Below are positions 21,952 through 33,218 of a stretch of DNA of 64,000 bases, piece after piece. The position numbers and the translations under genes are program-made. The DNA is taken from positions 3,086,148 to 3,150,147 of the forward strand of contig JAMWFC010000116.1 of NCBI GenBank assembly GCA_027475525.1, written 5' to 3'. The DNA is from Macrolepiota albuminosa. Its lineage: Eukaryota; Basidiomycota; Agaricomycetes; Agaricales; Agaricaceae. Every line of letters begins with the position of its first letter. The first letter of the stretch is position 1. The notes under the pieces are model-generated. The model was not told the DNA's origin and ran no database searches. It saw only the letters and a list, made by a program, of their open reading frames with translations.

Positions 21952-24900
21952 TTGGCGACGATCACGGAGATGTGGCGCTAACACTGGAATATGACCATTC
22001 AACTGGTCTTGTAAATGTTATGTCTACCGCTTTTCTTGACAAAGATGTTTTAACTACTTTACCCGCTACCGACGCAGAGCCTCCCCAGAAAAATCAAAAC
22101 ATTACCGACTCCTCTCTTGCCTACTTGTACCTTACCGCTTCTGAGTCCTTTCAAAATATTGCGTCTACCGATACTTATCTCACTACTCTTCCCGGAGCCT
22201 CGGCTCCTGCCGTTCTTGGACTTGCCGCTCCTCAGGCTACAGTTCCCCTTTCCACCTCTGTATATAACCAAGCTAACGCTCCCAAAAGGAAAGGGGTTCA
22301 AGTTAAAAAGAAATATAAGCCAGTTGCGCTTAAAACAAAACCCATCGCTACGCACTCTCCCGAGACGTTTAGAATCGAGCGCCAGATTATTGGCGACCCT
22401 CTTGCCAACATGCCGACTTTATCACCAAATCCGCCACCCTTTCAGCCAACAGGACGTTTTACCGCAGAACGCCAGCAGCAGTTCGCCAAGAAGCACGACA
22501 CAGGATTTTTGACCAAAGATGAGTTGAATGTCCTTACTGATCTCGTCGCTAAGCAGGATAAAGCCTTTGCTTGGGAGGACTCAGAACGCGGCAGCCTACG
22601 TATGGACTTCTTCCCGCCAGTCGTCATCCCAACCATTCCTCATGTGCCATGGACTGAACACAACCGACCGTTACCGCCTGGTATCGAAGCCGAGGTCTGC
22701 CAGATTATTAGGACCAAGATACAGGCTGGCGTCTACGAGCCCTCAAATAGTTCTTACCGCTCTCGTTGGTTTTGTGTCCTCAAAAAGAACGGCAACCTAC
22801 GTATAGTCCACAGCCTTGAGCCGCTGAATAGAGTTACAATACGACACTCTGGCGTACCGCCTTTTCCTGACCACTTTGCCGAGTCCTTTGCCGGGCGTAT
22901 CTGTGGCGCCACTCTTGATCTCTACGTTGGCTACGATGAACGCTTGATACACCCCTCTTCCCGTGACCTCACCACCTTTCAAACTCCGTTTGGCGCCTTG
23001 CGCCTAGTCACCTTACCGATGGGCTGGACAAACTCAGTCCCCATATTCCATGACGACATCACCTTCATCCTCCAACCCAAGATACCGCATAACGTCTTAA
23101 GCTTCATTGATGACGTTGGCGTCAAAGGTCCCAAAGACTGGCGACTTGTAAACGGCTTACCGGCGACCCATCCCGAAAACTCCAACATTCGCTTAGCGCT
23201 ATGGGACTTTTTCCAGTTGCTCAACCGAGTGCTCCAGCATATGAAGTATAGCGGTGGGACTTTTAGCGGTCACAAACTCCTCCTTTGCACACCAAGGTTC
23301 AAAATACTTGGTCACATATGCACTCCCGATGGTCGCGTTCCCGACAAATCTCGCCTAGCACTCTTGGAGCGCTGGGGTCCTTGCCGCGACTTATCAGAAG
23401 TTCGCGCATTTCTTGGCACCGTTGGCGTTCTCAGGATATTCGTCAAAAACTTTGCCCATCGCGCACACGCCCTTAACCGACTCACCCGCGCCAACGAGCC
23501 CTTCGAATTTGGGCCAGACCAGGTTACCGCTCAACGAGACTTGGTAAAAGCTCTGCAGGACGCCAAGCCCCTAGTTCCCATCGACTATAGCTCTGCCGAT
23601 CCTGTCATCTTGGCGGTGGATACCTCGTACATTGCTGTTGGCTACTTCTTGTGCCAGTGCCTTAGCGACAATCGGAAACAGCGACGCTACAACCGCTTTG
23701 GGTCGATCATGCTAAACGACAGAGAGTCTCGCTACAGTCAGCCTAAGCTAGAGCTCTATGGATTGTTCAAAGCCTTCCGAGCGCTAAAGATGTATCTAAT
23801 TGGCGTGCGGAACCTGATTGTTGAGGTCGACGCTAGGTACATCAAAGGCATGCTGCAGAATCCCGACATCCAGCCATCCGCTAGTATGAACCGGTGGGTA
23901 GTCGCTATCCTCATGTTTCACTTTGAGTTGGTACACGTCAAGAGCTCTTTCCACGGACCAGATGGACTTTCTAGGCGACCACGGCAGCCTGGCGACCCGG
24001 CAGTGGACCCACAGGCTGATAGCGATTTCGAGGACTGGATCGACCGCTTACATGGATTCGTACACCTCATACAACAGCCCATCCCCCTACTACGACGGCA
24101 ACAGCCTACTAGCATATTTTTACATCCCATTGTCCCTTACCGCCCCGAGACCTTTAGCGCACCCCTTACCTTCTATATGGCAAGCATTTTCAGTCAAGAC
24201 TCGCCACCAGTAAAAATCGTACAAGAACCTCATCCGCTAAGAGAGGACAGCAAAAACCTGACCTACAATGCTGTTCCCCGATCCGCCAAGGCAAAAGCAG
24301 AAGACAGCCGCTTGCTACTAGTTGAAAAATGGATACAAGACCTCAAGCGCCCAGCAGGCCTTGCCGACGAACAGTTCGCGACTTTTATCTGATACGCTAC
24401 CCGCTTCTTCTTTACCGACAACCGACTTTGGCGACGAAATCGAGATGGCGCCCACAAGCTGGTCATCAAGCCAGAAAGTCGCTTACGAGTCCTGCGCGCC
24501 ATGCATGACGAGCTAGGACACAGAGGTCTGTATGCTATCCGAGCCTCTCTTTTGGAGCGATTCTGGTGGCCACATGCTAGCGCCAACATTGCCTGGTACA
24601 TCAGGACTTGCCACCTCTGCCAAATTCAACAAACGTGCCAAGTGCTCATACCGCCAACCGTTGCAACGCCAGCTCCCCTCTTCAGCAAAATTTACGTCGA
24701 CACCATGCATATGCCCAAGTCTGGTCGCTACAAGTACATCATTCAAGGTCGTTGCTCGCTAATCCACTGGCCTGAATTTCGAACGCTTCAACGAGAGAAT
24801 ACCGAGGCGGTCGCCAAGTGGCTATTTGAAGATGTCATTTGCCGTTGGGGAGCGCTAAGAGAAATCGTCACGGATAACGGTGCGCCCATTATCAAAGCGC

Positions 24901-25673
24901 TAACTTACCTCGCCAAGAAATACAATATCCATCACATTCGAGTATCTGGCTACAACAAGCGCGCCAATGGCCTGGTAGAGAGACCACACTTTGATGTTCG
25001 GCAAGCGCTCTTCAAGGCAGTCGATGGCGACGAGTCTCGTTGGAGTGAAGCGACTTACTCAGTATTTTGGTCGGAAAGAGTTACCATTCGTAAGCGCATG
25101 GGTTGTTCTCCCTATTACGCGGCTACTGGCACCCATCCGTTACTTCCTGCCGACATTATAGAAGCGACCTACCTTCAGCCAGCGCCCAACAGTATCTTAG
25201 CGACTACCGACCTTATCGCCAGACGAGCAATTGATCTCCAGCGAAGGAAAGAAGATTTAGAGCGACTCCACGAGGTAGTCTTTAGCGCACGTCGCCAAGC
25301 AGCATTACGATTCGAGACCGAGCATAGCGCCACTATCAAAGATTACAACTTCCCGAGGGGCGCGCTAGTACTTATGCGCAACTCCAAAATCAAAACTTCA
25401 TACAACAAGAAAATGCGCCCTCGCTATCTAGGACCTTTGGTAGTTATCTCTCGTAACCGTGGAGGCGCTTACGTGCTCTGTGAATTAGATGGTTCAGTCC
25501 TACACCGACCTGTTGCCGCCTTTCGCCTATTACCATATCTTGCCAGGGAACAAATCGACTTGCCGCTAGAAGCGCTAGATATCGACACCGCCAAGTTAAG
25601 AGAACTTGAAGAAACCGAATTATTGGACGATGATGACTTGCCGACTCTGATTGAAGAAGAAGAAAACGATTAG
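21924..25673 (+). pseudogene. Element B pol ORF: reverse transcriptase, RNase H, integrase (one nonsense mutation)
   Basis: The frame is -1 relative to gag-protease and runs to the stop at 25673, interrupted only by TGA at 24390-24392 (CGA in C). No ATG opens it, so expression by -1 frameshifting in the overlap is likely; the overlap contains GTGTTTT, kept in all four elements. RT catalytic box FIDD at 23103-23114; RNase H with AVDTSYIAVG; integrase with an HDELGH...CHLC zinc-binding region near 24504-24621, catalytic Asp in YVDTMH, Asp in TDNGAP, Glu in VERPHF, and a GPY/F-like module. No chromodomain is seen. Domain order RT-RH-INT is that of Ty3/gypsy. Confidence 0.9.
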
Positions 25674-26110
25674 AAAAAACGATATTGATAAGCTCTCTTT
25701 GTTTCTATTACTTACCTTACTTATCTTTCTTGCCGATACTTACTGTACTATATTCCACAGACAATTCCTTATGTAATCAAGTCGCAGCGCTAGCGCGTCG
25801 CCAACGCTTAGCGCCCTGCGCAACTCTCGCCAAAGGGGTTTTTCGCTATGATGATTTACTGAGCGTTTCCCTTTTTTCTCAAAATTTGTCTAAGTCCCTC
25901 TCATACTACTCCTATCGCTAAAAACCCTATCTTAGAATGCTTGCCGCTTGCTTTCTCTTTACTTTACTCTCTTGGCTCCATGCTGTTGCGCTAACTTAGA
26001 TTACTAGACTTACCCGTCCACTCTGCAAGGAGGCGGCAAAAACAAGGATATATCAAACACGGCGACAAAAATATGTACGAACAAAGCGGCCTATCTATGC
26101 TAAGGTCCGC
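25674..26110 (+). other. Spacer between pol and the antisense alpha gene in element B
   Basis: About 440 bp without a gene. The part at 25825-25885 (CCAAAGGGGTTTTTCGCTATGATGATTT-like, split here) is also found in reverse orientation after the alpha gene of C (about 32835-32890) and D (about 9370-9420), so it is the 3' flank of alpha. In C and D the beta and gamma genes lie between this flank and pol; in B they are absent. Confidence 0.6.
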
Positions 26111-28513
26111 TCAGTCACTTTCATCGTCCATCGGCAAGGAGCTATCTGACACTGGTAAAGAGGAGTCGCGCAAGGGAAGGAGGTCGCCCGGCAAAATGTG
26201 GTTGGCGGTTTGCCAATCCATGGCGGCTTGGCAATCGTTCTGGTAGTCGCGAAGAACGCGGAGGCTGCGGCCCAGGTTGGAGTAGCGCAGTCGTAGCGCC
26301 ATAAGCTGCCCCCGGACTCGTTCCCGTTCTCGCTCCATTACCGCCTCCATCGTTGCCGCCCTCCTCGAGAACCTCTCCAACATGTCCCGCGGGTTGAGCG
26401 CCACCACCGGGTATACGAGGTCTTGCCCCAGCCAGTTGAAAGCGTCGCCAGCGACCGTTGGCTGCGGCTGGGGGGTCCACGCGGGATTGACCCTGGCAAT
26501 CACGGGGCGCCTAGGCTCCAGCCCGGCAACGTCCTCGGGGTCTGAAACCTCCCAAGGGGCGGCGTTGCCGTAGGGAGGCAGCCACCGCCACTCAGGCTCT
26601 TCCCGGGTAACTCCTGCCCCCTCCTCTCCTTCCACTACCTCCCTTACCAATGCCTCTTCTTTGCCCCCTTCCCGCTGAGTCACCAACGTTTCGTCGGCCG
26701 CCAGATCCTCACCGCCTCCCGCTACCGCTACCGCCTCTTCTGCACCCATGTTGTCCTCCCCGTCCACGTCTTTGTCACCAGCCGTGGCCTCAGGCTCTTC
26801 CCTTGGCGGCGGATCCATTACCGCGTCATCCTCGTCGGGAAGCGGCAGAGAAGCCACTCGCAGATGGATGGGGGAGAGCAATTTGCTAGGCCCGGCTTCG
26901 GTATCCCTTGGCGGGAGGCGGCTAGCGGCAAGCGCCTTTTCGAGATCCTCCAGCTCCACGTCCTCGGGGGTGGGGGGAGGAGATTCCACTACCCGTGTGC
27001 GCTTAGCCTTGCCCTTCCCCTTTGCAGGTGAAGGGACTTGTCGTTTTGAAGGGACCGCAGTCCCTTGGCGCTCCCCAGCGCCACGAGTGCTGACCGTTTC
27101 GTTTTCGTCCCCTTGACGCGTCGGCAGCGCCAGGGAACTCTTGCTGATTGAAGCCGCGTCGCCAGCGGCCTGCCTCTTCTTCTCCCCCTCAACGAACTCC
27201 CGAGCCCTCTTGACAAGAATGGCACGCTTGAAGGTGCGCTCCACTACTGCGTCGGGAGCTCCACCGCGCTCGCGACTCTTAGCGCCGTCCAGAGTGCAAG
27301 CCCTCTTCAGCGTACTGCACCGGTAGCAAGGCTGGCCACCAGTGGGGTACCAACACCCCTCTGGGTCGTTGTCGGCCCAGCACTTGTCACACTATAAGAA
27401 TGTTAGCATGAGCGGTAAGGAAAGTCAAACTACTTACCGCTCCTTGGGAGTCCTTGAACTCCCGTCTTGCCGCTGGGCTTGCCGTCTTCTTATCCTTCAT
27501 CTCCGGCAAGACCACTCCCGCTTCCATTCCCTCATCCAAAACCGCCTCATCGCGTCGCGCCACCAGCAAGCCCTTCAGCTCTGCGTCGCTAAATGAGGTT
27601 TGCGTTGGCGCCTGCCAACTAGGCGGTTAGCAGAGAAAGTACCTTGGCGCGATAAACTCACCGTGTAACGAGGGGCGGCAGCCTTACGAGACTTAGAACG
27701 AGATAAACAAAAGTCGGCAGCGGTAAGAAAGCCTAAACTTACCTTCTTCTTCAATGTCTTCCCAGGCTTGACCAGAGAGCCCGATTTGCCTGCCGGCAGT
27801 GCTGGGCTTAGGGCACTGCCGGCACGGGAGTCCTTCTCACTTGACCCCTGCTTCCTACCAATTGGCGACTTCTCACTGACGACCAGGTCTTCGCCAGCGG
27901 CCTCTCGCTCCTCCAATGCCTTGGTCCTCTCTTTGGCGTCTTGAGAAGCCTCTGCCAGCACAGTCTCGCGAATTGCCGCCATCTCGGCGTCCACCTGCAA
28001 ATTGGCGAGAGGCGCCAACACCTCTTGTTTACTGTGGGGGGATAACTCAGACCAAAGCTAAGTCAGAAGAATGGGTTAGGAATACTTACTCAGGCGCAGG
28101 CGCGCTTACCGTCATCGGCAAGGCGCCAGAAAGGATGTCTTCTAACTCGTCCTCAATAGTTGGGACGAGAAGAGGCGCCTAGGGAACTCAATCAGCTAGC
28201 GACCCGGCAGGCAACAAAAGCAACTTACGAAACGAGGAAAGGGCGCTAACCACTCCGCGCCACGATTGTCGACGTACCGCGCCCGGCACCACTCCCGCAC
28301 CTCAATCTCCCAATCCCACCCAACGCCAAGTACTCGCACCTCATACCACCGCTCCAATAATTTCATCACGCCAACGACCAGATTTGCAGGCGCTTCCGCG
28401 CCAACACCCTCGATCCGCCGGATAAAGCGGTTCGCCTTGTCAATGTAGGCGGAGGCAGCGTCTTGAGCCTTGCAGGACGGTACTGGAGGCGGAGTTGGAA
28501 TTCGGAAAGACAT
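26111..28513 (-). CDS. Alpha: spliced antisense accessory gene of element B (about 702 aa, six-cysteine cluster)
   Basis: Six exons on the minus strand: 28513-28229, 28178-28110, 28021-27743, 27682-27662, 27611-27438 and 27391-26111, all joining in phase 0 with GT-AG introns of 45-88 nt, giving about 702 aa with no stop. The fifth intron ends right before TGT GAC AAG. Exon 6 starts with C-x2-C-x9-C-x8-C-x2-C-x6-C (CDKCW, GCWYP, CYRC, KRAC), a two-half zinc-cluster-like motif resembling but not identical to Zn2Cys6. Then come basic and acidic low-complexity stretches and a C-terminal helical region (about 140 residues, arginine/glutamate-rich). No signal peptide or membrane segment is seen. 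It lies between pol and the 3' LTR and is transcribed against pol. Alpha of C and D has the same exon plan. Nuclear DNA-binding is plausible but inferred; no known family is claimed. Confidence 0.72.
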
Positions 28514-28674
28514 ATTTTTTTTAATAGAGCGCCAGGTAAAGATGTGGAGGAGAGACGAAGTCCAAACTCATGCGCCAGGACTATAAACCAAATCTCAAGA
28601 ACGCACGGGCCACTTGTCACAAAAACGGTAACGGTAGCCTTATTTGGTGACTGAGGACAGTCAATTTTTCAGTT

Positions 28675-28683
28675 GGGGGGAGA
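28675..28683 (+). other. Element B polypurine tract
   Basis: GGGGGGAGA directly abuts the start of the 3' LTR (TGATAGGACCC at 28684), the expected site for plus-strand priming. The preceding segment (TTTTTCAGTT and upstream CTGAGGACAGTC) is shared in inverted orientation with element C, so the window shows a local palindrome around 28640-29910. Confidence 0.75.
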
Positions 28684-28831
28684 TGATAGGACCCTATACA
28701 GGTTAGGTGCATCAACGGCAGGCTCAGCACCGGTTCCGGAAACCTTGCCGCACTCGTTCCGAACTTGGCACACGCGTTTTACCTATTTTAAGCCATTCCC
28801 GACGGCCGGACACGGCAAGAAGCAGATCTGA
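28684..28831 (+). mobile_element. Element B 3' LTR, first part (interrupted by element C)
   Basis: The first 148 bp of a family-2 LTR, ending in CTGA, the left target duplication of element C. The LTR resumes at 44049. Differences from the 5' LTR here are of the type CG versus TG or CA. Confidence 0.9.
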
Positions 28832-29874
28832 TGATGACGCCAACTGTGGTTGGGTGCGCTGGACGTATACGCAGTACAACGCCGTCTCCAGCGCCTGGCG
28901 TACGGGTTTGTGAGGAGTCCCAGCAGGGTCCCGGTGTGCTTGAGCAGAGGTGATAGGGCGATGCGCTAGACGATAGCGCCTCGGATGCTACCTAGCAAGT
29001 GGTAAGCGTCGTAGTTTAGGAGAAGTTATAGGGAAAGAAACGAATAGCGCAGCATAGCGTGCCCGTAGGTGGCACCGTAAACGACGAAGACGAGATAGAC
29101 GAAGCTAGCGCTGAACTTGGTGGCAAAGTCAGGCAACGCTAGCGCGATTTGAACGCTAAGTGTAACTGGGTGCTCAAGGGGTTACGATTTGTTGTTATAT
29201 ACATGGCAAGTAGCTAGTTTTTATACCATGCGCTACATTATTTCCAAAATAAGTCCATTGACGGCGCTACCAATTAGCGCCTCTCTTCGTGACTGTAGCT
29301 AACGGCCACCTGTCAACGGCGACCTGCAGCACATGGGTGACGGCGACCAACGGCGACTCTAAAACTACTTAGAAGTGGTACGAGTTTGCTCACTTTTTGA
29401 TGTAATTTAATTGGCCATGCCATCCCAGGGTATGGTCGGGGAATCCTCGACAGACGCCGTGAGCGCTAATTCTGGCGCTAAACATTGTACCATCTTTTGA
29501 TAGATTTAAATGTCGGGTCTGCGTGTATCCTGTCTCATCGTCATTGATTCTTTTAGACTTCTGATTGAGGTGCCTCGGTGATTGACAGCGCCAATTGCTA
29601 ACTCCTTCCAGTACTGATCGGGGTTTGGTCAGAGTCCCCTCCCGCCGTTATGCTAGCGCTATGAGTCCTGAGTCTTCTTGGTCTTCAAAGTAACTGAGTG
29701 GAGTGCGCTGAGGGGCTGATACTGGTGATTGAGATGAATGGATAAGTCTTGCCATAGAGCGCCCGCGCTAGGGCTGCTCTGTACCCAAGGCTGGTCACTA
29801 GAGCCTTTAGTGTGTCAAGTGTTGGTCGGCCTATAATGTCCCTTGATGCGCTCAGTCCGAGTAGAAGCCTATCA
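28832..29874 (-). mobile_element. Element C 3' LTR (family 1)
   Basis: Window direction TGATGACGCC to CCTATCA, 1,043 bp, same length as the copy at 43002-44044. It is rich in TAGCGC/GCGCTA. The segment ctTGag here versus ctCAag in the other copy shows both decay products of one ancestral CpG. Confidence 0.93.
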
Positions 29875-29883
29875 TCTCCCCCC
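29875..29883 (-). other. Element C polypurine tract
   Basis: TCTCCCCCC in the window, GGGGGGAGA in element orientation, immediately before the 3' LTR start TGATAGGCTT. Identical to the tract of element B. Confidence 0.75.
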
Positions 29884-29963
29884 AACTGAAAAATTGACTG
29901 TCCTCAGTCAAACGCCGTCGTTAATTTAACTGCGCTACGGTCCGTATAATGCCGCCGGCGCCT

Positions 29964-29970
29964 TATAAAA
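29964..29970 (+). promoter_or_regulatory. TATA box of the C alpha gene
   Basis: TATAAAA lies 52 bp before the ATG at 30022, inside the element and outside the LTR, pointing to a dedicated promoter for the antisense gene. Element D has a weaker TATA-like stretch at the same place. Confidence 0.5.
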
Positions 29971-30021
29971 AGTCGTTTTCCGTACTTCACCTTCCCGTGT
30001 TTTCCTTCCCATCTTTCCAGT

Positions 30022-32620
30022 ATGTCCACTTCTTTCGACGCCTCTGCTCTCCGCAATTTCCTGGCTAAGGCCTCCTATTTATTTGATCGCGCTAAGTCTG
30101 TCGGTCCCGCCGATGCGCCACAAACCGTCCCTGGTATTATGCAACTCTATCGGCGCTGGCTCGTGGTCTGCGGCTCCGACAGTTCCTGGGAGCAGGGTGA
30201 CGAGGTTCGCGAGTGGTGCGTGGCCCGGTACCGTGAGTATGAGGGTGCCGATTGGTTGCGCCCTTTTGCGGACCTTTTCGTAAGTTTTCTAAGTTTGATT
30301 TTGGCGTTGTGGCGCTAAGGTTCAGCGCCCATACTAGGCTCCCTCCTTATCTGACGAGATCGACGCGTTGTTGGCTAGTACCGAGGTCAGCGAAGTAAGT
30401 CCTTCCTTCTCCTCCCCCCTTTTTCCACTGTTAATCCTTTATTAGTCGGTTGCCCCGTCTCCCACCGTCGCCAGTCTTCCTACTGCCCCCTCGGCCTCTA
30501 CTGTTCCTTCTGTTCCTACCGCCCCTCCTTCTTTGACTTCTGTTCCGCCTCCTTCCATTCTTGGCAGCCCTTTTTGTGGCGCTGCTTCTTCCACTCGCCC
30601 TGCCCCAAGCGCTGCTTCTCCTGTCCGTACTGCCCCTCCCCATTCGGCCATCAAACGTATTGCCGTTTCTCGTAGCGAGCCATGACCCGGCCCGACGTGC
30701 CCAACTTCTCACGGTCCTCCGCATAATTTTGCCATTGTTATTAAACGAGCGCCTCCTGCTCGTGCTAGTTCTCCTCCCAAACGTACCGTGCGTTCTTTCC
30801 CTATCTTCCTTACTCCATTTTTCTGACTTCTCCCCTTCCAGATCAATCTCCCTGCTCGTGTTCCCCCTTTGTATGTCGTAAGTGCTTTGCTCGTTGTTGC
30901 TAGACTTTAGCGCCTAAATGTTAATGTCGATAGGCGCCTAACCAGACCATGTTCACCGACGCAGAGCTTCGCGACCTTTTGCGTCTTCGCCGTGATACTA
31001 CCGTCATTGATACCGGCGTCCCGGCTGGTGTCCAAGTACTGGGCGGCAAGAAGAAGGTTACCGTTGCGCCCTTGGAGCGTCGCGCGTTTAGGGCAAAGAT
31101 TGGCGCGGTAAGCACTGGTTTGCCCCTTAGTAGGTTTATGCCGTCGTTGACTTCTTTCTTAGTGTGACAAGTGTTGGTCTGAGAACGACCCTGAGGGCTG
31201 CTGGTTTCCTACCGCGTCTTTGCCTTGCTATCGGTGCGATGCGTTGAAACGAGGCTGCGCCTTCAACGGGATTCGTACTCGCGAACGTGGTAGGGACGCC
31301 ATTATGCAAAGGAACTATGAGCGCGCGGTGTTGGTTCGTAACGCCCGGGACTTTGTGCTGCAGCAACGTGATCTGGCGGCTACTCACCAACCCATGGTAA
31401 TCAGCGCAGCCAGCCTGGCGCTGCTGACTACCCAGGATGGTACTACCGTGGCGGCACCTTTTGCTCGCTCTCCTCGTCGTCCCGTTCTTTCGAAACGTAA
31501 GCCTGTTGTCGCGTCTCCTGGCAAGAGCCCTGGTAAGCGCCGCGAGCTAGCGCCTGCTACGCCTGTGGTTTTGTCTTCGACCGAGTCTTCTACGGATGAG
31601 GGGGAGGGCACTGAGAGGGATGCCGAGGGAGAGGATGATGATGAAGCTGAGCCCGTTGTTGATGCCGATGCGCTATTGGCGGTACGCGCTCTCCTGCTTC
31701 GCCTTACTCCCCCTATCGCTGCTAACCCTCGTCAGAGTGGCCCCAGTGGTAACCAGTATGCATTTTCCTAACTTCTCTTTTCTTCGCGTGCTAACTTCTT
31801 GACTGATAGGTCCCCCACTCCTGTTCCCGCCGTCGTGGCTATCCCTGCTGCCGAAGATGTCGTTATGTCTGACGCTGGCGCTACCCCCGCCCCCGAGTCG
31901 GTTGCGGCTAGCGACACTCCGGTTGCTCTCCCTATCACTCCGTCCCTTACTCCTCCCCACAGCTCCTCTTCTTTTCCTAGTAGTCGCGAGACTTCTGCGG
32001 CGCCGGAATCCGAAGGAACCCTGGTGCCGGAAGGTGAGCGTCGTCGCCGCTGGAGATACTTGCCTCCCTACGGCATCCATCTTTCTTCCGCCAGAGCTAT
32101 GTCCCCCGGCGACGAGCGCCATGAGTGGACACCCCGTGCGCCTGTAACTGTCCGGGTACGTCCGTCTTTGTTTGTTCCCCTTTTTCTCCCCTTTTCTAAC
32201 CTTCCATAAGTTTGATCCCTTTTGGACGCCCCCTCCCGCCATGCGAGTTTCTGGCAACGCCTTCCCTTGGCTCGGGGACGAGTTCTCCTATCCCGTTACT
32301 GGACGCCCCCTCCCGCCATGCGAGTTTCTGGCAACGCCTTCCCTTGGCTCGGGGACGAGTTCTCCTATCCCGTTACCCCTCTCCGTCCTTCTGCCGACCT
32401 TCGCCAGCAACTCCGTCATATCGAGGATGCGACCGAAGCCGTTGGTCACGAACTTGCCAACCTGCATCCTCGCGTTTCCACCTTAGCTCGCCGCGAGCGC
32501 CTCCTTCTCGAGCTTCATGACGATATTACAGCTGCGCTTGAGTGGCAAGCGAGTAACTCGATCCAGGACGGGGACTTGCTTCCTTTGGGCGATCCCGCCC
32601 TTCCCGAGTATGATCCGTAG
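30022..32620 (+). pseudogene. Alpha gene of element C, eight exons, one nonsense codon
   Basis: Predicted exons 30022-30279, 30338-30394, 30446-30787, 30842-30877, 30946-31107, 31163-31755, 31810-32155, and a last exon from about 32226 to 32620. Junction phases agree throughout exons 1-7. TGA at 30683-30685 in exon 3 replaces what was probably CGA. The last acceptor reads TTTTGG where D has TTCTAG, right at the start of a 77-bp duplication (32223-32376) that also shifts the frame. Exon 6 starts CDKCWSEND..GCW with PCYRC and KRGC, the same six-cysteine cluster as B alpha. Exon 3 is serine/proline/threonine-rich; exon 7 contains RWRYLPPYG as in B; the C-terminus is helical. Same role as B alpha, presumably now lost. 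Confidence 0.7.
32223..32376. repeat. 77-bp tandem duplication in C alpha last exon
   Basis: Copies 32223-32299 and 32300-32376 appear identical. Removing one restores the frame aligned with B and D alpha. Confidence 0.9.
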
Positions 32621-32683
32621 TTGCCGACCCTTAGCGCTTTTAAACTTTTATGGACTTAGTCTTTTTGATACAAACTTTGTAGT

Positions 32684-32837
32684 GTGTGATCCTATAATAA
32701 ACGCCTCCCTTGGCTTCAAATCGTCAGTTTGTAAGTAATCAAAAGAAAATAAGTAAAAAGGTGTGATCCTATAATAAACGCCTCCCTTGGCTTCAAATCG
32801 TCAGTTTGTAAGTAATCAAAAGAAAATAAGTAAAAAG
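32684..32837. repeat. 77-bp tandem duplication 3' of C alpha
   Basis: Copies 32684-32760 and 32761-32837, starting GTGTGATCC, identical by eye. The homologous region of D is single-copy. Confidence 0.9.
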
Positions 32838-33175
32838 GGGAAATGCTCAGTAGATCATCACAGCGCAAAAACCCCTTTGCCGATGCGGTCCAATAGCCAT
32901 TACCGCGCCAGCCTAAGTAGAAAATAGGAACTGTCTGGAAATAAATAAGCGGATCCATGTAAGAAGTAGCGCGTATAAAGAAATAGAAAACCAGTGATCG
33001 CTTATGTCCGTTTAGCGCGGTTGTGAGTAAGCGCTGAACATCGAATGTCGATTCCCTTTTTGGAGGGACCCAGAATAAGTTAAGCACTTTTGATTGGCTA
33101 GCGCTCCTGTTAGGGTCCTGGCTCCTTGAGAAAAGTCCTCCCACGCTGTCGCTAATCGAAACACTTCCCGTGTCC

Positions 33176-33184
33176 TATAAATTA
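33176..33184 (+). promoter_or_regulatory. TATA box of the C beta gene
   Basis: TATAAATTA lies 43 bp before the beta ATG at 33219. TATAAATTG occupies the same place in D (near 9692) and A (minus strand near 7145), and the CTGTCGCTA upstream is shared too. Confidence 0.5.
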
Positions 33185-33218
33185 CTTATGCATCAACTCG
33201 ATTCCATCAGTCTTCGCG

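Noticed and set aside
26650..27116. Plus-strand ORFs rich in Pro, Leu and Ser
   Set aside because: Shadows of the B alpha last exon on the other strand; the alpha reading has cysteine conservation and matching exons in C and D.
28640..29910. Palindrome around 28640-28683 and 29875-29910 as a replication origin or hairpin
   Set aside because: It is explained by the identical polypurine-tract ends of elements B and C lying in opposite orientation.
31673..32257. 194-codon minus-strand ORF
   Set aside because: Antisense shadow across exons and introns of C alpha; no match in B or D.
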